A stretch of 64,000 nucleotides of DNA from Scleromitrula shiraiana (taxonomy: Eukaryota; Ascomycota; Leotiomycetes; Helotiales; Sclerotiniaceae): NCBI GenBank assembly GCA_028455995.1, contig JABELC010000001.1, forward strand, positions 2,282,501 through 2,346,500. Reading direction: 5' to 3'. Positions 44,413 through 55,982 of this stretch are shown one piece after another. The first letter of the stretch is position 1. Every line of letters starts with the position of its first letter. Position numbers and translations under genes: made by a program. The notes under the pieces were generated by a model. It saw only the letters and a program-made list of their open reading frames with translations. It did no database searches and was not told the origin of the DNA.

Positions 44413-45126
44413 ATGTCTTGTAATGAACCAAAAGCCCAAAACCAATACAAAGAGTGGGTCGATTTACAGCATTTATTTACCTCCAATATGTCTCATACAT
44501 CAGCTACAAATGATGAGTTTGGTTGGGATCGTACGACTCACAGAAGAATTATCACTAATGAAGATGATGATTTAGAAGATATTGATTTGGGAGGTGATGG
44601 GTTAAATATCGTGGATATTACTACGTCGCAGAAGGATGAGCTGGCACACGAAAAAGAAGACGAGAGGTTAGAGCAGCCACCGGTGGAGGACAACAGCGAT
44701 GAAGAATCGATATCGCAACTACTACCCTCTACTCCAACCCTTCGCTTGGCATCACTATTCTCCGCCGCAAGCAATGATTCATTCGTCAACTATGCGCCAA
44801 TCACCGCATCTCTACAGAGCAGCAACTCTCCTCGGATCAATGGAATAAAAGTGGCAATGAAAAAGACGCCCATATCAAATGCGGAATACATATTACGGGC
44901 GGATCCTAAGATGCAGAAGTACCAAACTCGAACCAGTACTCCCCTCAGAAAATGCTGGACACCAACCGACGAATCAGATGACGAGGAGGACACCACAGTG
45001 GTAGAGAAAATTGGTTACAGCGGCTCAACTGAGACGTCATCTGAATCTAGCTCTGATTTGGGCTCTGAGTTGGGATCTGAGATCTTGGAGATTCTGAAAT
45101 GGGAGGACGATATTCGGAAACTTTGA
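44413..45126 (+). CDS. Orphan acidic protein, LRxCW-motif family member 5
   Basis: Single-exon ORF of 237 aa; Met26 (MSHTSATNDEF) is an alternative start. Strongly acidic with Ser-rich ends. Contains NEDDDLEDIDLGGDG, then SQLLPSTPTLRLASLFSAAS and, close to residue 160, SNAEYILRADPKMQKY. TSTPLRKCWTPTDESDDEED follows (LRKCWT at 178-183), the same hexapeptide as in member 1. The C-terminus is acidic/Ser-rich. No signal peptide or known domain. Confidence 0.66.
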   Translation: MSCNEPKAQNQYKEWVDLQHLFTSNMSHTSATNDEFGWDRTTHRRIITNEDDDLEDIDLGGDGLNIVDITTSQKDELAHEKEDERLEQPPVEDNSDEESISQLLPSTPTLRLASLFSAASNDSFVNYAPITASLQSSNSPRINGIKVAMKKTPISNAEYILRADPKMQKYQTRTSTPLRKCWTPTDESDDEEDTTVVEKIGYSGSTETSSESSSDLGSELGSEILEILKWEDDIRKL

Positions 45127-46219
45127 TTTGAGTAGTTGGATTGGGGCAGTAGGCGTTGATCGGAACTTCACGGCGGACTTTCTATTTATTGATAGGTAAT
45201 GCCAATAGTAATTTATAGGATAGTATTCTCTCGAGGCACTCAGGTTTTACAATCGGATGATCTCTAGTTTCAGTGCTAAAGGTATTTCTAAAAACTTTAA
45301 TAAAAGAGAGGAGGAGGAAGAGAAATATGATAATACTAAGGCTTTTTGGTCAATATCTAATGGTTTTTTATATCACTTCTCGGAATAGGCGTCAAGAAAT
45401 AAAAAAGATCCCCCAAGCTCAAAAAATGCGGATGACTAATGTCATGAGTCGTGACATGCCCGATTTCGATTGTCAGATTCTTTTGGAATATGAGACACAT
45501 TAAACACAATTTCGATCAAGTTGATATGATTAAATAATTGACAGAGAAAAACGCAATATTAACCATGTTCATAAATATATTTGGAGCTTTGAAAGGTCGT
45601 TTCTAGTGACCGTACAGTTGTATGGCAATCTTACCTACATTTCTAGGTCTAGGTAAGTATCTTATTGTTCTCTGGCACATATATTACTACGGGATTCTAT
45701 TCGACTTTATAATTCAATAAAACACATCAATTGCATAGTGACTCTCTAAATTATTATTATAACTTGGAATTGCGCGTTTTTAAGTAGTTTAGTTAATGAA
45801 GGAGTGGGTTTAGATCGAATGTGCCTACCCTAATGAATGAAATATATATATTAGTAAGATTATACGTATCATGACGACATGAATTTTTTTTTCTGGTTAA
45901 ATAGTAGGTATTTTAGGTCAGGTGCTATCATCTGAATAAACGCGATAGCTCTCTAGTTCAGCGAATAGAGACAAAAGACTCTCATTTGGTCAGCAGTAGT
46001 TTTATTCATACTTCAATAACTTGAACATATATATACATACAATCGCAAATATTTTTTACCCTCAATTCTAGCAAAATCATATTTACAAAGACATCCATAC
46101 TCCCCTAATAAGTTGTATTACAAGCAGCGATTAGGGGACACAGAAAATACTTATTACACTTCAAATAAATTCTTTAATAACTATCCAGTTTCATTTTCTC
46201 TTTAAATACAGAACATCTT
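45127..46219. other. Spacer between orphan genes 5 and 6
   Basis: About 1.1 kb of AT-rich DNA. The 76-codon ORF at 45273-45503 has AT-driven composition and is not called. Confidence 0.5.
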
Positions 46220-47118
46220 ATGATGGAATGTATTTACACCTGTGTTTTTTCTAAACTTTTACGACAACAAAGCAAACCGCAGAAGGGGACACAATTGAGT
46301 TCCAAATCAGTTGTTGGAAATATGGAAGCCGACAAACATTCCACCGAACAACTTGCAGAATGTGCAGAAGTTGCTCGATCCCAAAGTCTACCAAACCCGC
46401 AGACACAAGCTGTATGTAACATGTCCATGAGAACCAATGAATACTAATAGTCTACTAGATTGACATAGTCACCAATCCTGACTTACAACAAAATCGCACA
46501 CGTTTGAACTCGGAGACCGCATCCTTTTCGAATGAGCAACTTGAAACAACGCATGACTCTGATGGTAGCCGGGGTTCGGTCGATACCAACGACGAGGTCG
46601 GCGGACGCAGCAGAATGGAATTGGTTATCAAGAGAGAAAGCGAGAGAGCTCCAAGTATTGAAAACCCAAATTCCACAAAGAATCTTCCACTGCAAAACAA
46701 TAGTGGTGAGCCAACCAAGAAGAAGAATTGGATCACCCGCTTTCAGGCAAAGTTGGACAATACTGGTAAAGCTAGGAAAAACATCATGAGGGAGACATCA
46801 AGCCCCCGCATAATGTCCCCAGAGCTTTCAATATACCAGCTGTCTAAACTGGGTATTCAAGAAACCAATGTGCAAATGACCAGGAGTGAAATAAACGCAT
46901 GTATCAACAAGCCTTCTGTATATAGACTTGGAAAAATCATCAAGCGCAGACCTGGCCTTAGTCATTTGCGACACTGCTGGACCTACACTGCATCAATCCC
47001 GAATCAAAACCAAAATTTGATTTACCAACGATGTAACCCGCAAAGCGAACGGTATTCAGTACAGATGGAGACTTGGAGCAGGGTTTGGGAATCGAGTAGA
47101 CCGTTTTCCAAATTCTAA
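46220..47118 (+). CDS. Orphan protein, LRxCW-motif family member 6
   Basis: Exons 46220-46411 and 46459-47118 (283 aa); phase-0 intron of 47 bp with branch site ACTAAT. The N-terminus is MMECIYTCVFSKLLRQQSKP. Shared with the next gene is a KNWITRF element (residues 153-159; KNWIERF in member 7). Then come RSEINACINKPSVYRLGKII and GLSHLRHCWTYTASI, with LRHCWT at 234-239. A further 44 residues follow, ending SRPFSKF. Basic overall near the motif. This and member 7 look like the closest pair of the group. Confidence 0.68.
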
Positions 47119-47797
47119 TCTGGCAGGAATTGAAGACTGTGGGTGTATATGAGGATATTCTGGACTGGCATTTGGCATATTATTATTCATGAAGTTGAAA
47201 ACTCTATGACTACAGCAGTATTATTGTCTAACAAACTATATTTTGTATAATAGAATTTTATGGTCAAATATATATAATTCAAAAATTACATGAACGTTTT
47301 GTTTTTCCCTATGCAGAATTCCAAGATACTGATAATATGCAATCTTTGTGTTGAGTGAATGAGATAAATCCGATCCCCTTCAGTGAATAATTTAATTCAT
47401 TCATCCATTACCAAAATTTCCAAATATTCACTACAATCAAGATTGATAGATTTGTGAGCTTCTTTCAGCGAAAATGCGACCAATGGCGTTATGCTGTATA
47501 GTGCACATATAAACACGACTCGTAACTAACCCTAAGTTGGGAACCCTATCTCCCGTACCGATTGATTTGAGTTCTCAAGTCTCCCATGTAATCCCATCTA
47601 AGTTTCAACCTGTGCCAAAGTATTTCCTTCCTCTTCATAACACTTTTGGAAAAATTGCAGCAGAATTCAATCAGTACCAACATCTTCACAGCAATAAAAA
47701 AAGTCCTTCATCATATTTATCATTATACCAGAACCTCATCTTTTGCATTAATAACTATCTTAATTATCCAACACAATCACCATAACTTTTCAAAAAT
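47119..47797. promoter_or_regulatory. Spacer between orphan genes 6 and 7
   Basis: About 680 bp, AT-rich, no gene supported. ORFs at 47537-47903 overlap the start of gene 7 in other frames. Confidence 0.5.
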
Positions 47798-48860
47798 ATG
47801 CCTTTCGAAGCGCATAAGCAATCTTTCGACTGGGCAGATGATGTCATCGTCGAGGCTGCAAAGTCCAGCGCGTTCACCGAGGAAGAACTCGCTCTCCCAG
47901 TAAGCTATTTATGCTATTTCCACATGTGATATCGATTACAAGCTAACTGGTCGTAAGTCAACACCAATAAACATGAAAAAAGCAGTCAGCGATGAAAGTA
48001 TTTACAGCAGATCATCACAAGAAGAGGCTTGCCGTTCTGTATGTTGGCATTTCCCGATCAATATGATGATTGCCACAAGCTAACTTATTTATTTCTAGAG
48101 CGACGTAATGGATCGCGATGATGAGTCCAGTCAAAGTTCTAGTGACTCGGAAGATGCAACATGGCGACCACTCGAAATCAAATCGTCAAATAGTATCGCC
48201 ATTCCATCATTCGACCATAGCATCCACCATCTTGCCACCAAAGAGTCTGGAGCTAATCTTCAACCATCTGCTGAGGCCCACGACGACTTGTATATGAATG
48301 AGCGCAGATCCGACAAAGGGGCACATCAAGAAGATTTCGATGATATGTCTGACAATGAGGAGGATGTATTGCTCTACAGATGTAACGCGGCCATCGCCAA
48401 CCTTAGAGAACATTCATCTCTGGAAGACAAGTCTGCCAATCCCTCAGACAGTGAATTTGCCACCTCTGAGGATTCTGCATGCCAAGCAAGCACCGACAGC
48501 AATTTGGAGGTCAATCAAATCTTCGAAGAGTACGATGATCTCAAATCCCTTGATGAGCAAGTCGATGAAGCATTTAACAATATGACCCTTGAACCACCCA
48601 TGCCTGCAAAGAACTGGATCGAACGATTTGCATGGCAAAGCGAAATCTCGCACCAAAGATCTAAGTCATGGAGTCGACAGACAACCCCATATCGACGTAC
48701 TAGTCTCAGAAGAACAGTGGAGCTCGATTTGACATATGATATTGAAGTCACTGATTATAGTCCATCTATTGGAGAGCTCTCGTTGTTCAATAATCAAAGA
48801 TTTCAATCCTACCGGGCTGCGCCGTGCAATCTGAGACATTCCTGGACATACGTCGATTAG
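47798..48860 (+). CDS. Orphan acidic protein, LRx[C/S]W-motif family member 7
   Basis: Three exons 47798-47899, 47958-48038 and 48099-48860 (314 aa), both introns phase 0. The first uses a GCTAAC branch ten bases before its AG. The chain starts MPFEAHKQSFDWADDVIVEA and continues STPINMKKAVSDESIYSR, SSQEEACRSSDVMDRDD. A long acidic Ser-rich middle follows, then AKNWIERFAWQSEI, SKSWSRQTTPYRRTSLRR and the C-terminus APCNLRHSWTYVD. The motif here has Ser in place of Cys (LRHSWT, 306-311) and nearly ends the protein. A GGGTTT repeat lies 35 bp after the stop. Confidence 0.66.
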
Positions 48861-50006
48861 ATATTTGATGGCTTTTGGGATAACTATTCAGGAGGGGTTT
48901 GGGTTTGGGTTTGGGTTTATGGGAACTGAGGATCAGGAGGGCGAATCGTGAAAATGGCTATTTTACATGTTTCTTATACATATATTGTCATTTGGTATGG
49001 AATTTTGGTGCTCGGTGGTAAACTGGTTGATATCCTTGCTGGATATATCATGATATATATTATTTTGGAGATTATTATGGTCTTTTAGGCCGCAGATTGG
49101 ATATCTATGGGGGTTGGCTTGATGATTAGTGTTTAGGAATTTTTGCTGATTAGTTTCATATGTCCTAAGGTACAATGCTACATAAATGACACTTTCAAAT
49201 TTGACTTATTTCTTACTCTTGTGACTCCTTTCAAGTTGAATGATCTGAATTTGTCTGTAGAGACCTTATAATTGTATTATTTTATATAATTGAGAGATTG
49301 TATCTAACCATGTACTGAAGAGTTAACATCTCAAGACTCGAGTAACCAGTGAATAAAATCCAACCTAATTTGAATTCACTTCTAGCATAACTTAATACGG
49401 TTTGAAGAATGAGTATGCAATAGCTATTCGCATTCCTTGCAGCCCTTCGCGGGGTGTGCGTAAGGCACTATAACATTTGGGGCGCCTATACCTTGGGTAT
49501 TCCAAACTTCTACGAACCATTTCCCACCACTTCTTGACAGTTTTATTATTCCCTCCATCATCGAAGATTTGAGTACTCTTGCCATATTTTGGATATAGCT
49601 GCATCCTTTGACAATCTATACTCACAAATTCATATTACTAAGATCTTCACAGTATCAGCCTCCATTTCCAGAATATTTTCCCATCTCCATTAATTATAAT
49701 CCATTTTTACGGCTGTACTGGTAAGTGCTTAACGCTTCCACGTACTTTTAGATACTGACATAGTAGATTTATCCAAATAATATACGGTAGTTAATCACTC
49801 ATATCAAGAAAAAGCCTACCATTCATTTGATTTTCTACGACAGCTAATCCCCGGTATTAACAAAAGAAGCCCATAAAGAAAAAATCTATCTTACTCAAAG
49901 ATGGCGATTCGCGACTTTCGTCTTGCTTTCGCAAAACGCAAATGGGAAGAAGCTTTCAGCTACATAGATTACTATAAGAACAGCTACACAATCAACTCTC
50001 ACCGTG
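48861..50006. other. Spacer between orphan genes 7 and 8, with a possible lost first exon
   Basis: Contains the GGGTTT repeat at 48895-48918. An ORF from 49901 (MAIRDFRLAFAKRKWEEAF...) runs to a stop at 50050 and looks coding but cannot be joined in frame to gene 8. A minus-strand ORF at 49392-49625 is not supported. Confidence 0.45.
48895..48918 (+). repeat. (GGGTTT)4 telomere-like repeat
   Basis: Four perfect tandem GGGTTT units just downstream of orphan gene 7, probably in its 3' UTR. Confidence 0.9.
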
Positions 50007-51153
50007 ATGCAAGTTCTGATACTTCCCAGCAATTTTTGGTTCATAACTAATTTGTCAGCAGAAGAGAAGAAAATTATTTGACGTCGCACAACTGGAACTT
50101 TCTCCATACAAATTATCTGAGTGGCCATTGCGAAATATGATACAGCACGTTCCACTGACCGATTCATTTGCATGCGATTCTCAATACCTACACGATCAAT
50201 CTAAACAAACCAGAGAAGATATCAACATGCAAGGAACTGTACAAGAAGATTGTAGCAAACCTAAAGGCATTCCTATGACCGAACAGGTTGGAGAAGACAG
50301 AGATAGTGAAGAAACCAAGACAGAACCTATGGCAGAAACATTGCATAAGGAGGAACATTTACCGGAACCACTACCTGAGCTTCCGGTATGCCCTCCTACA
50401 CCAAGACTTAAACCCAAAATGTTTGGGACGGTTCAACTGAGATCAACGTTGCCTCATACTCCTGAGCCCAAGCCTCCTGTTCTTGGGTCGCAAAGTTCTT
50501 CAGCTGCTCTGCCTCCATCAGTTAAGCCTGCTCGTAACCCTGGGAACTTTTTGTCAAATGCAATTACTGGCATTCACTCGACGATCGCTACTACTCGTCG
50601 GAATGTTTGTGTCATTTTTCAATATATGGGTAGCCATTTAGACCGACCAACACCCACTATACACATGCAAAATCACGGTAACTATGCAACTGAAAAAGAA
50701 GTACAAGGCACTGGTACCCCAAAGCTCGCATGCCGCTGCCGCCGTGAACGACCCAGCTCCCGCAATCCTATACAATTGATCACACCCGGGGGACCAAGAA
50801 GAAGATCCCAGATCTCGCCAGCACAATCATGGGCAGTGCGCAACATTCGCGCCAAAATCAACGCATCCAAGAAAGCAGGATCAGAGAAGCGTCGGATCTC
50901 TTCAGCCAAACCCCCAGCCAAACGTCGTAAATCAGAAGATACTCGACAAAAGACGGAAGAAATGGAGGTGTACAAGGTTGAGGCACCAGTGGAGGCACCA
51001 CGAGAGCCGGCTGGGGTAATCAAAGTCACCACAGATATTACACGAATTACGAGTGGAGAGCGGGAGTTGGCTAAATTGCCAGGGACGAAGAAATATCGAT
51101 GCCGCTGGAATAGTAGGTTAAGAATCTGCACAACTAGGGACTGGTCTTCCTGA
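50007..51153 (+). CDS. Orphan basic protein, LRxC-motif family member 8 (5' end uncertain)
   Basis: Best model: ATG CAA at 50007-50012, a 46-bp phase-0 intron, then 50059-51153 (366 aa). The conserved-looking start of exon 2 is KLFDVAQLELSPYKLSEWPL. An acidic, Pro-rich stretch (PLPELPVCPPTPRLKPKMF) follows. Then there is a Cys/Arg patch ACRCRRERPSSRN, and a nuclear-localisation-like KKAGSEKRRISSAKPPAKRR. The C-terminus is KKYRCRWNSRLRICTTRDWSS in two parts, with LRICTT at 356-361. The donor is weak (CAA|GTTCTG). An alternative first exon from 49901 is out of phase by one base. Function unknown; nuclear location is inferred. Confidence 0.58.
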
Positions 51154-52851
51154 GTCGAATGTAGCGAATTTTGTGGGTATGGATTTCCTCATTTCTTTTC
51201 TCATATAAATTGACGAATATTCTGGTATAGTTCTTGGCGTTATATGATATACTTATGGTGTTTCTCTTTGTTGGTAGGGGAGATAGGTTATATGGTAAGA
51301 GATTAGGATAGATATGCTCTTTGTATTTGAGCGCACAAATATATCAATAATAAACCATAATCCATACTCCATGACTCGCTGTATAAATTGATATTTGAAA
51401 TATACACTACACTTGTGCGACCAAAATAGCTTATGTCATCACCCCATATTAGTCATGTCAAAGTTAACGGCTTTACTAGACATCTCTCCTGACAGGGGTG
51501 TGTTTTGAGCGAAGTAAATTCTTAACTTTCGCTTAGAGTTTCTGAGACAAGAGTTTTAATTGGCCCAAATAAAATAGTGTGCTTTGGTCAGAGATATGAA
51601 ATATTGGTTGCCGTAGTGATTCCACTTATCGTTGTTGCTATTTTCTAACGCAAATGATTGTACATTCTGTATGTTTTTTTTTTTTTTGCTTTTTTGCTCT
51701 TTGTGATAGAACCCTGAATGTAAGATGAAGTGCCTGTTTCTTTGATTGGTCCACCTTGACGTGCGTCATATTAATTGAAAGGTGCCTTTGTTCGTTTGTT
51801 TGGAGAGTATACCATGCACTCTATACGCAAGTCCTACTCAGAGAAGTCCTAATTGATTCTAGAACATCCCACGACGATGTGTGAAGTCATAGTACAGTAG
51901 AATTGAAGCAGAAGATGCTAATATGAATTTTGTATCCCAGAAGTTCATGCAGATGAGAGTGCTGTCATCTCAAGTCACCGAAATTGAAGCTCTGAAATGC
52001 TCCTTCCTTGAGGCACATATGCAAACCGACAGGCAATTTTGATAGGTGGCGTATAGCTCTAGGTGTTAATGTTCGAACTTTCCTCCAATCAATTATCTTG
52101 TGCTCCACTTTAATGGTTATTGGTTGCTCGTTTTTTCCAGCCACACAACCATTTCCCAAGTTCTCTGAAGAACTCAAAGCTTGATGCAAATCAAAAGCTA
52201 ACTATAGAGTTCTGAGATCTTCCGATATTTCCATGTTCGTGTAACCCTTCCCCAATGCACCCGATGTGTAAGGTAAAGTTACAAAATGACCTGCAGCGAC
52301 CTGGAAACTTCTCATAACCATCAATTTGAATGTACAAAACATCCTGCAGAGCCCTTGTATTATCATCAGAGTGTCAGTAAACACATGACATATTTTTATC
52401 TCCAAATTGCTCAATGTGAAAAATATCAGGTCGCTGGCTCCGAACTGCGAGTTTACGGTACCATCTCCTATTGGTGGTGGGAAAAATAGTCTTCAGTTTA
52501 GATAGAACCGGTCTCGTAGTCAGCTCCAAACTAATAGTTAGCTTATCAACGTATTATGTGATGATGGAATACTTTGATAGAACCTCGTTATTCCTATTCG
52601 GACTAAAGATTGAGTCATGTTAGTTAGTTGAGCAGGTAGAAGTAATTCCCAGCTGTCCCCAGCTCCTTCCCAGAATTCTCTCCCACCACAATAATATCTT
52701 CGAAGCCTCTTAATTCAAGAATCCTCAGTCTTCGAAGAATTCTGTACGTGTTCCTTCCATGTGATATCCTCAGTTTAATTGGCGTTTGATTTGATATGAT
52801 GAACTGACTTTGAGTTGAGGAACCAGAGTATTCAATTGTGCAACAGCATAC

Positions 52852-52878
52852 CGAACAATCATGTTGTTAGATTGTTCG
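52852..52878. repeat. Inverted repeat, 9-bp stem
   Basis: CGAACAATC, 9-nt spacer, GATTGTTCG: a perfect palindrome. A second ACAATC-N9-GATTGT copy lies at 52961-52986. Confidence 0.75.
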
Positions 52879-52960
52879 TATCCTATAAGTACAATCAAAA
52901 TATTATATTATCTAACTTGAGCACGAAAAATTTAATGGTTTAATTGTTCAATCTCGAACT

Positions 52961-52986
52961 GTACAATCACCATACTAGATTGTTAC
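52961..52986. repeat. Second ACAATC-N9-GATTGT inverted repeat
   Basis: GTACAATC, 9-nt spacer, GATTGTTAC. Same core and spacing as the copy at 52852, with a different spacer sequence. Confidence 0.7.
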
Positions 52987-53609
52987 ACTCAAAGGTAAAC
53001 ATTCAGAATCCAGATATATGAATTTGGGTACACTGCACGAGCATAGCTGACCTTTCTCCTGCAACCAGAAGTCCATGAGCTCAAGCAGAGTTGAGAAGAA
53101 GAAGAAGAGCATCACGGCCGCCCTATGATATACACAGAAGAGGAATCTGCGGTTATGCCATCACCAAGATCCGAAGCTTTGCTGGTAAAAGAGAAAGTGT
53201 CCTCAGCCTCCTCGGCCCCTCCAGTCATCTGGGCTCCACAGGTCTCATCAGAGACCCGCACCTTCCTCACCTCCCTCACGGGACTGACCCAACCTTTCCC
53301 ATCTCCTCGAATTGGAGAAGGTGGATTGGATCAGGAGTGATGATGGAAAGTTGAAAGAATGCCTGAAGATGTTTGCAAGGGAGGACAAGATTCCTGGAGT
53401 TTGAAGGGACTCGAACAGTTTCTTCCGTCTTTTAATTAATGTTGAGATATTCTTAAGACACTGTTATATATTTATATCAGGGTTCTCTTAGTTTAATAAC
53501 AAATTTGAACTCGATTCAAATTGCTTGTCCCAAACAATAGTCATGTGATACAAACATCAAATTTCGTGATAGATGACAATGCATCAAATAGTTTTCTATA
53601 GTTTTCCAA

Positions 53610-53645
53610 AATTCACCAAAGCTCCTTGATAAAGTTTGGTGAATT
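53610..53645. repeat. Inverted repeat, 11-bp stem
   Basis: AATTCACCAAA, 14-nt loop, TTTGGTGAATT: perfect stem in AT-rich DNA. Confidence 0.75.
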
Positions 53646-54071
53646 CATACTATTACTGAAGGTTCTACAGCTTTGCCAAGAACTTCCCTTTTTCCTTTTT
53701 TCCGTTCACACGGCGAGAGTTGCCAATCTGAGTTTTCTACCATAAAAGGATTCTCCTTCATCATTTCCCCATACTTCTGATTTTCCCTCCGCCGCCACCA
53801 TCAGCACCAGTAATGGTTTTTTGAACTTCATTATCATCTTGCTTGGCACACTGAATCATTTAATCAGTTACCAGTTGTCATAATAAATTGTATGTATCTC
53901 TTCCTTGAACACTGGCATAATTTTTCCTTTACGATATGCTGTAACCTTGGTTCGTACGAGAAACTGACATACAGTGGATTTCAGCATCTATGACAATTTC
54001 TTCTCCCAGCCCCCTTTAATTCTTTACATCACCCATGCCATAATTTGGCAATTGTCTTATAATCAATCAAA

Positions 54072-55982
54072 ATGGCGGATACTTCCCCCAAAGGAGTCTT
54101 CCACAATCTCCCAAAATACAATGGAGATGAGAATTTCCACTTTATCGAGGAGCTTTCCACCAATATCAACCCAGAGGGTTTGACAATCGATCAAGCATTT
54201 GCGGCTCTCGACCAAAATCCCGGACGTCGTCGCAAATTACCTGTTGACTATGACGAATATTGCTTCTATGTCAATGGACATGGTGATCCAAGATGGGCCT
54301 ATGACTTCCTCTTAGATTCTGCCATTAAAGATGAATATATCAAACGACATTCAAACCAAGAAGAGCAAACGCGCAGCCATCTTCAAGAGGAACAATTGAA
54401 ACAGATGCAGATTAACGCGGCTTCAAGTCGAGAAGTCGCAGTTACAGGGACCAATAACTCCCTTCGTATGAATAGCCCATCATGGTATGTGCAACAAGTC
54501 CAGCAAGAAATGCCACAGCCGCGTCCGAATCCAGTTCCACATTGGGCTCGCATCTGGAGTAAATTTCGGTCTCTCAATATAGCCGACCTGGAGCTAGTTC
54601 TAGCACATCCGGAACGTCCTGAGCGCAGGGATCCTAGATTGTGGTTTCTCAACGACGATCAAGTTGCTGAATCCGACATAACAGGAAATGAGAGAGAAGT
54701 GGTCTCTATTGTTAAGCTTCTAGCTCAGGTTATTAGACAGGAACATAATTGCAAATTAATTGCTTCAACAAACAACATGTCTCCTCCAAAGGTATTGTTG
54801 ATCCGCATGTTGAACTATTAATGATTGGTCCTGACATTCATTTTCTAGGCATTAACCTCCGGACAACCATTGGTAATTAGTCAAGTGCCACTTCCTTCCA
54901 ATGATTCAAGAGGTCTCCCGCCACCTACTCGGATTCTCCCTACGCAACGACACGCGAATATATATCCACCAATCCCCCAGTTTTTCTCCAATACAATGGA
55001 CATAACCTCTTTCAACACCCAAGGGAATACCCAGCAGGATTTGTCTCTGCCAAGCGAATTCAGGCGTCAGTCATCATTGACCAGTGGCAGTAGTTATCGC
55101 ATCCAGAAAGGTTCACGAGCCAACGCATCTCAACGAGCGATTGACGAGTACGAGAGAAAAGAGAGAGAGAAAGAGAGAAAGCTCCGAGCAAATCAAATAG
55201 ATTCGGCCAATAGCTCGGTGAGTTCAACAAGAAGTAGCAGCAATCGTCCATCAGACAGCAGTCGACAGCTCCCAAGATCCATCAACCCAAATGGCAATGA
55301 GGGAACCAATCATGCCAATCATGCCAATCCTATGATGAGACCGCCTATGAAATTTAACGATAACAGAAGAAAAAGTGGCAGTGGATCTGTGCCACCAAAA
55401 CCTGCTCTCGCAAGAGCACAATCCTGGAGTAAGAATCGTTCTCTGTCAAGTCCCGCCATTCATGGCAAACCCGAGAAACTTGAGAGATCACTTCGCAGAC
55501 TCGATGTTGCTCCATTGCCGTTTGGTCTTCCACAATCAGTCCCCACTACACCATCCAAATTGCGAGAATGTAGCAGCCCGTTCAATGCACAAGATTGGAC
55601 TCAGCCATCTAATGGCCAGAATATGAGATCAACAGTTCCTTTCTTGGGAGACCCAGTCCTTCGGTCAAGTCCCACGACCAGTCCAGTTTCTCCCACAAAC
55701 CTACAATCACTATCTGATCCGCATGCAAATATTCTTGCATCCCAACCACACACTCCACTGTTCCCACAACGAAATACTTGGCAGCCAGCATCTGCGGAAC
55801 AAAGTCAAGTCGAACCGAACCATTCAAATCAGATATCCTTCGATTATAAAATTGCGCAACAGATAGATGGAGGTGATGATGATTTGGGAAAAGAACAAGC
55901 TCGGGAGAGCCCGTTATACCCTGTGGAGATTGGAGAGGTGGATATGGAGATGTTCGATGTTATTAATTTTGACAATCAGTAA
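54072..55982 (+). CDS. Large orphan disordered protein of the cluster (member 9)
   Basis: Exons 54072-54791 and 54849-55982 (617 aa) with a phase-0 intron. Residues 1-110 look folded (YDEYCFYVNGHGDPRWAYDF, LLDSAIKDEYIKRHSNQ). A second structured part contains PHWARIWSKFRSLNIADLEL and RDPRLWFLNDDQV. Exon 2 is Ser/Pro/Asn-rich with a charged helix (DEYERKEREKERKLRANQ), then QSWSKNRSLSSPA and SKLRECSSPFNAQDW. LRECSS may be a diverged form of the cluster motif; it is not C-terminal here. The last 30 residues are acidic. No family recognised. Confidence 0.62.

Larger units (their letters stand above)
51154..54071. other. 2.9-kb gene-poor spacer with inverted repeats
   Basis: Holds a poly-T run (about 51670-51685), paired ACAATC/GATTGT inverted repeats (52852-52878 and 52961-52986) and an 11-bp stem hairpin (53610-53645). 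A GC-richer island at about 53080-53345 contains a 71-codon ORF (53125-53340, starting MIYTEEESAVMPSP) that may be a small gene but lacks support. Minus-strand ORFs at 51965-52189 and 52202-52414 are not called. Confidence 0.45.

Noticed and set aside
36138..51153. Interpreting the LRxCW proteins as secreted effectors
   Set aside because: None shows a hydrophobic N-terminal signal peptide; one has a nuclear-type basic cluster instead.
53091..53354. 87-codon Arg-rich frame
   Set aside because: It overlaps a more protein-like frame starting at 53125 and looks like its shadow.
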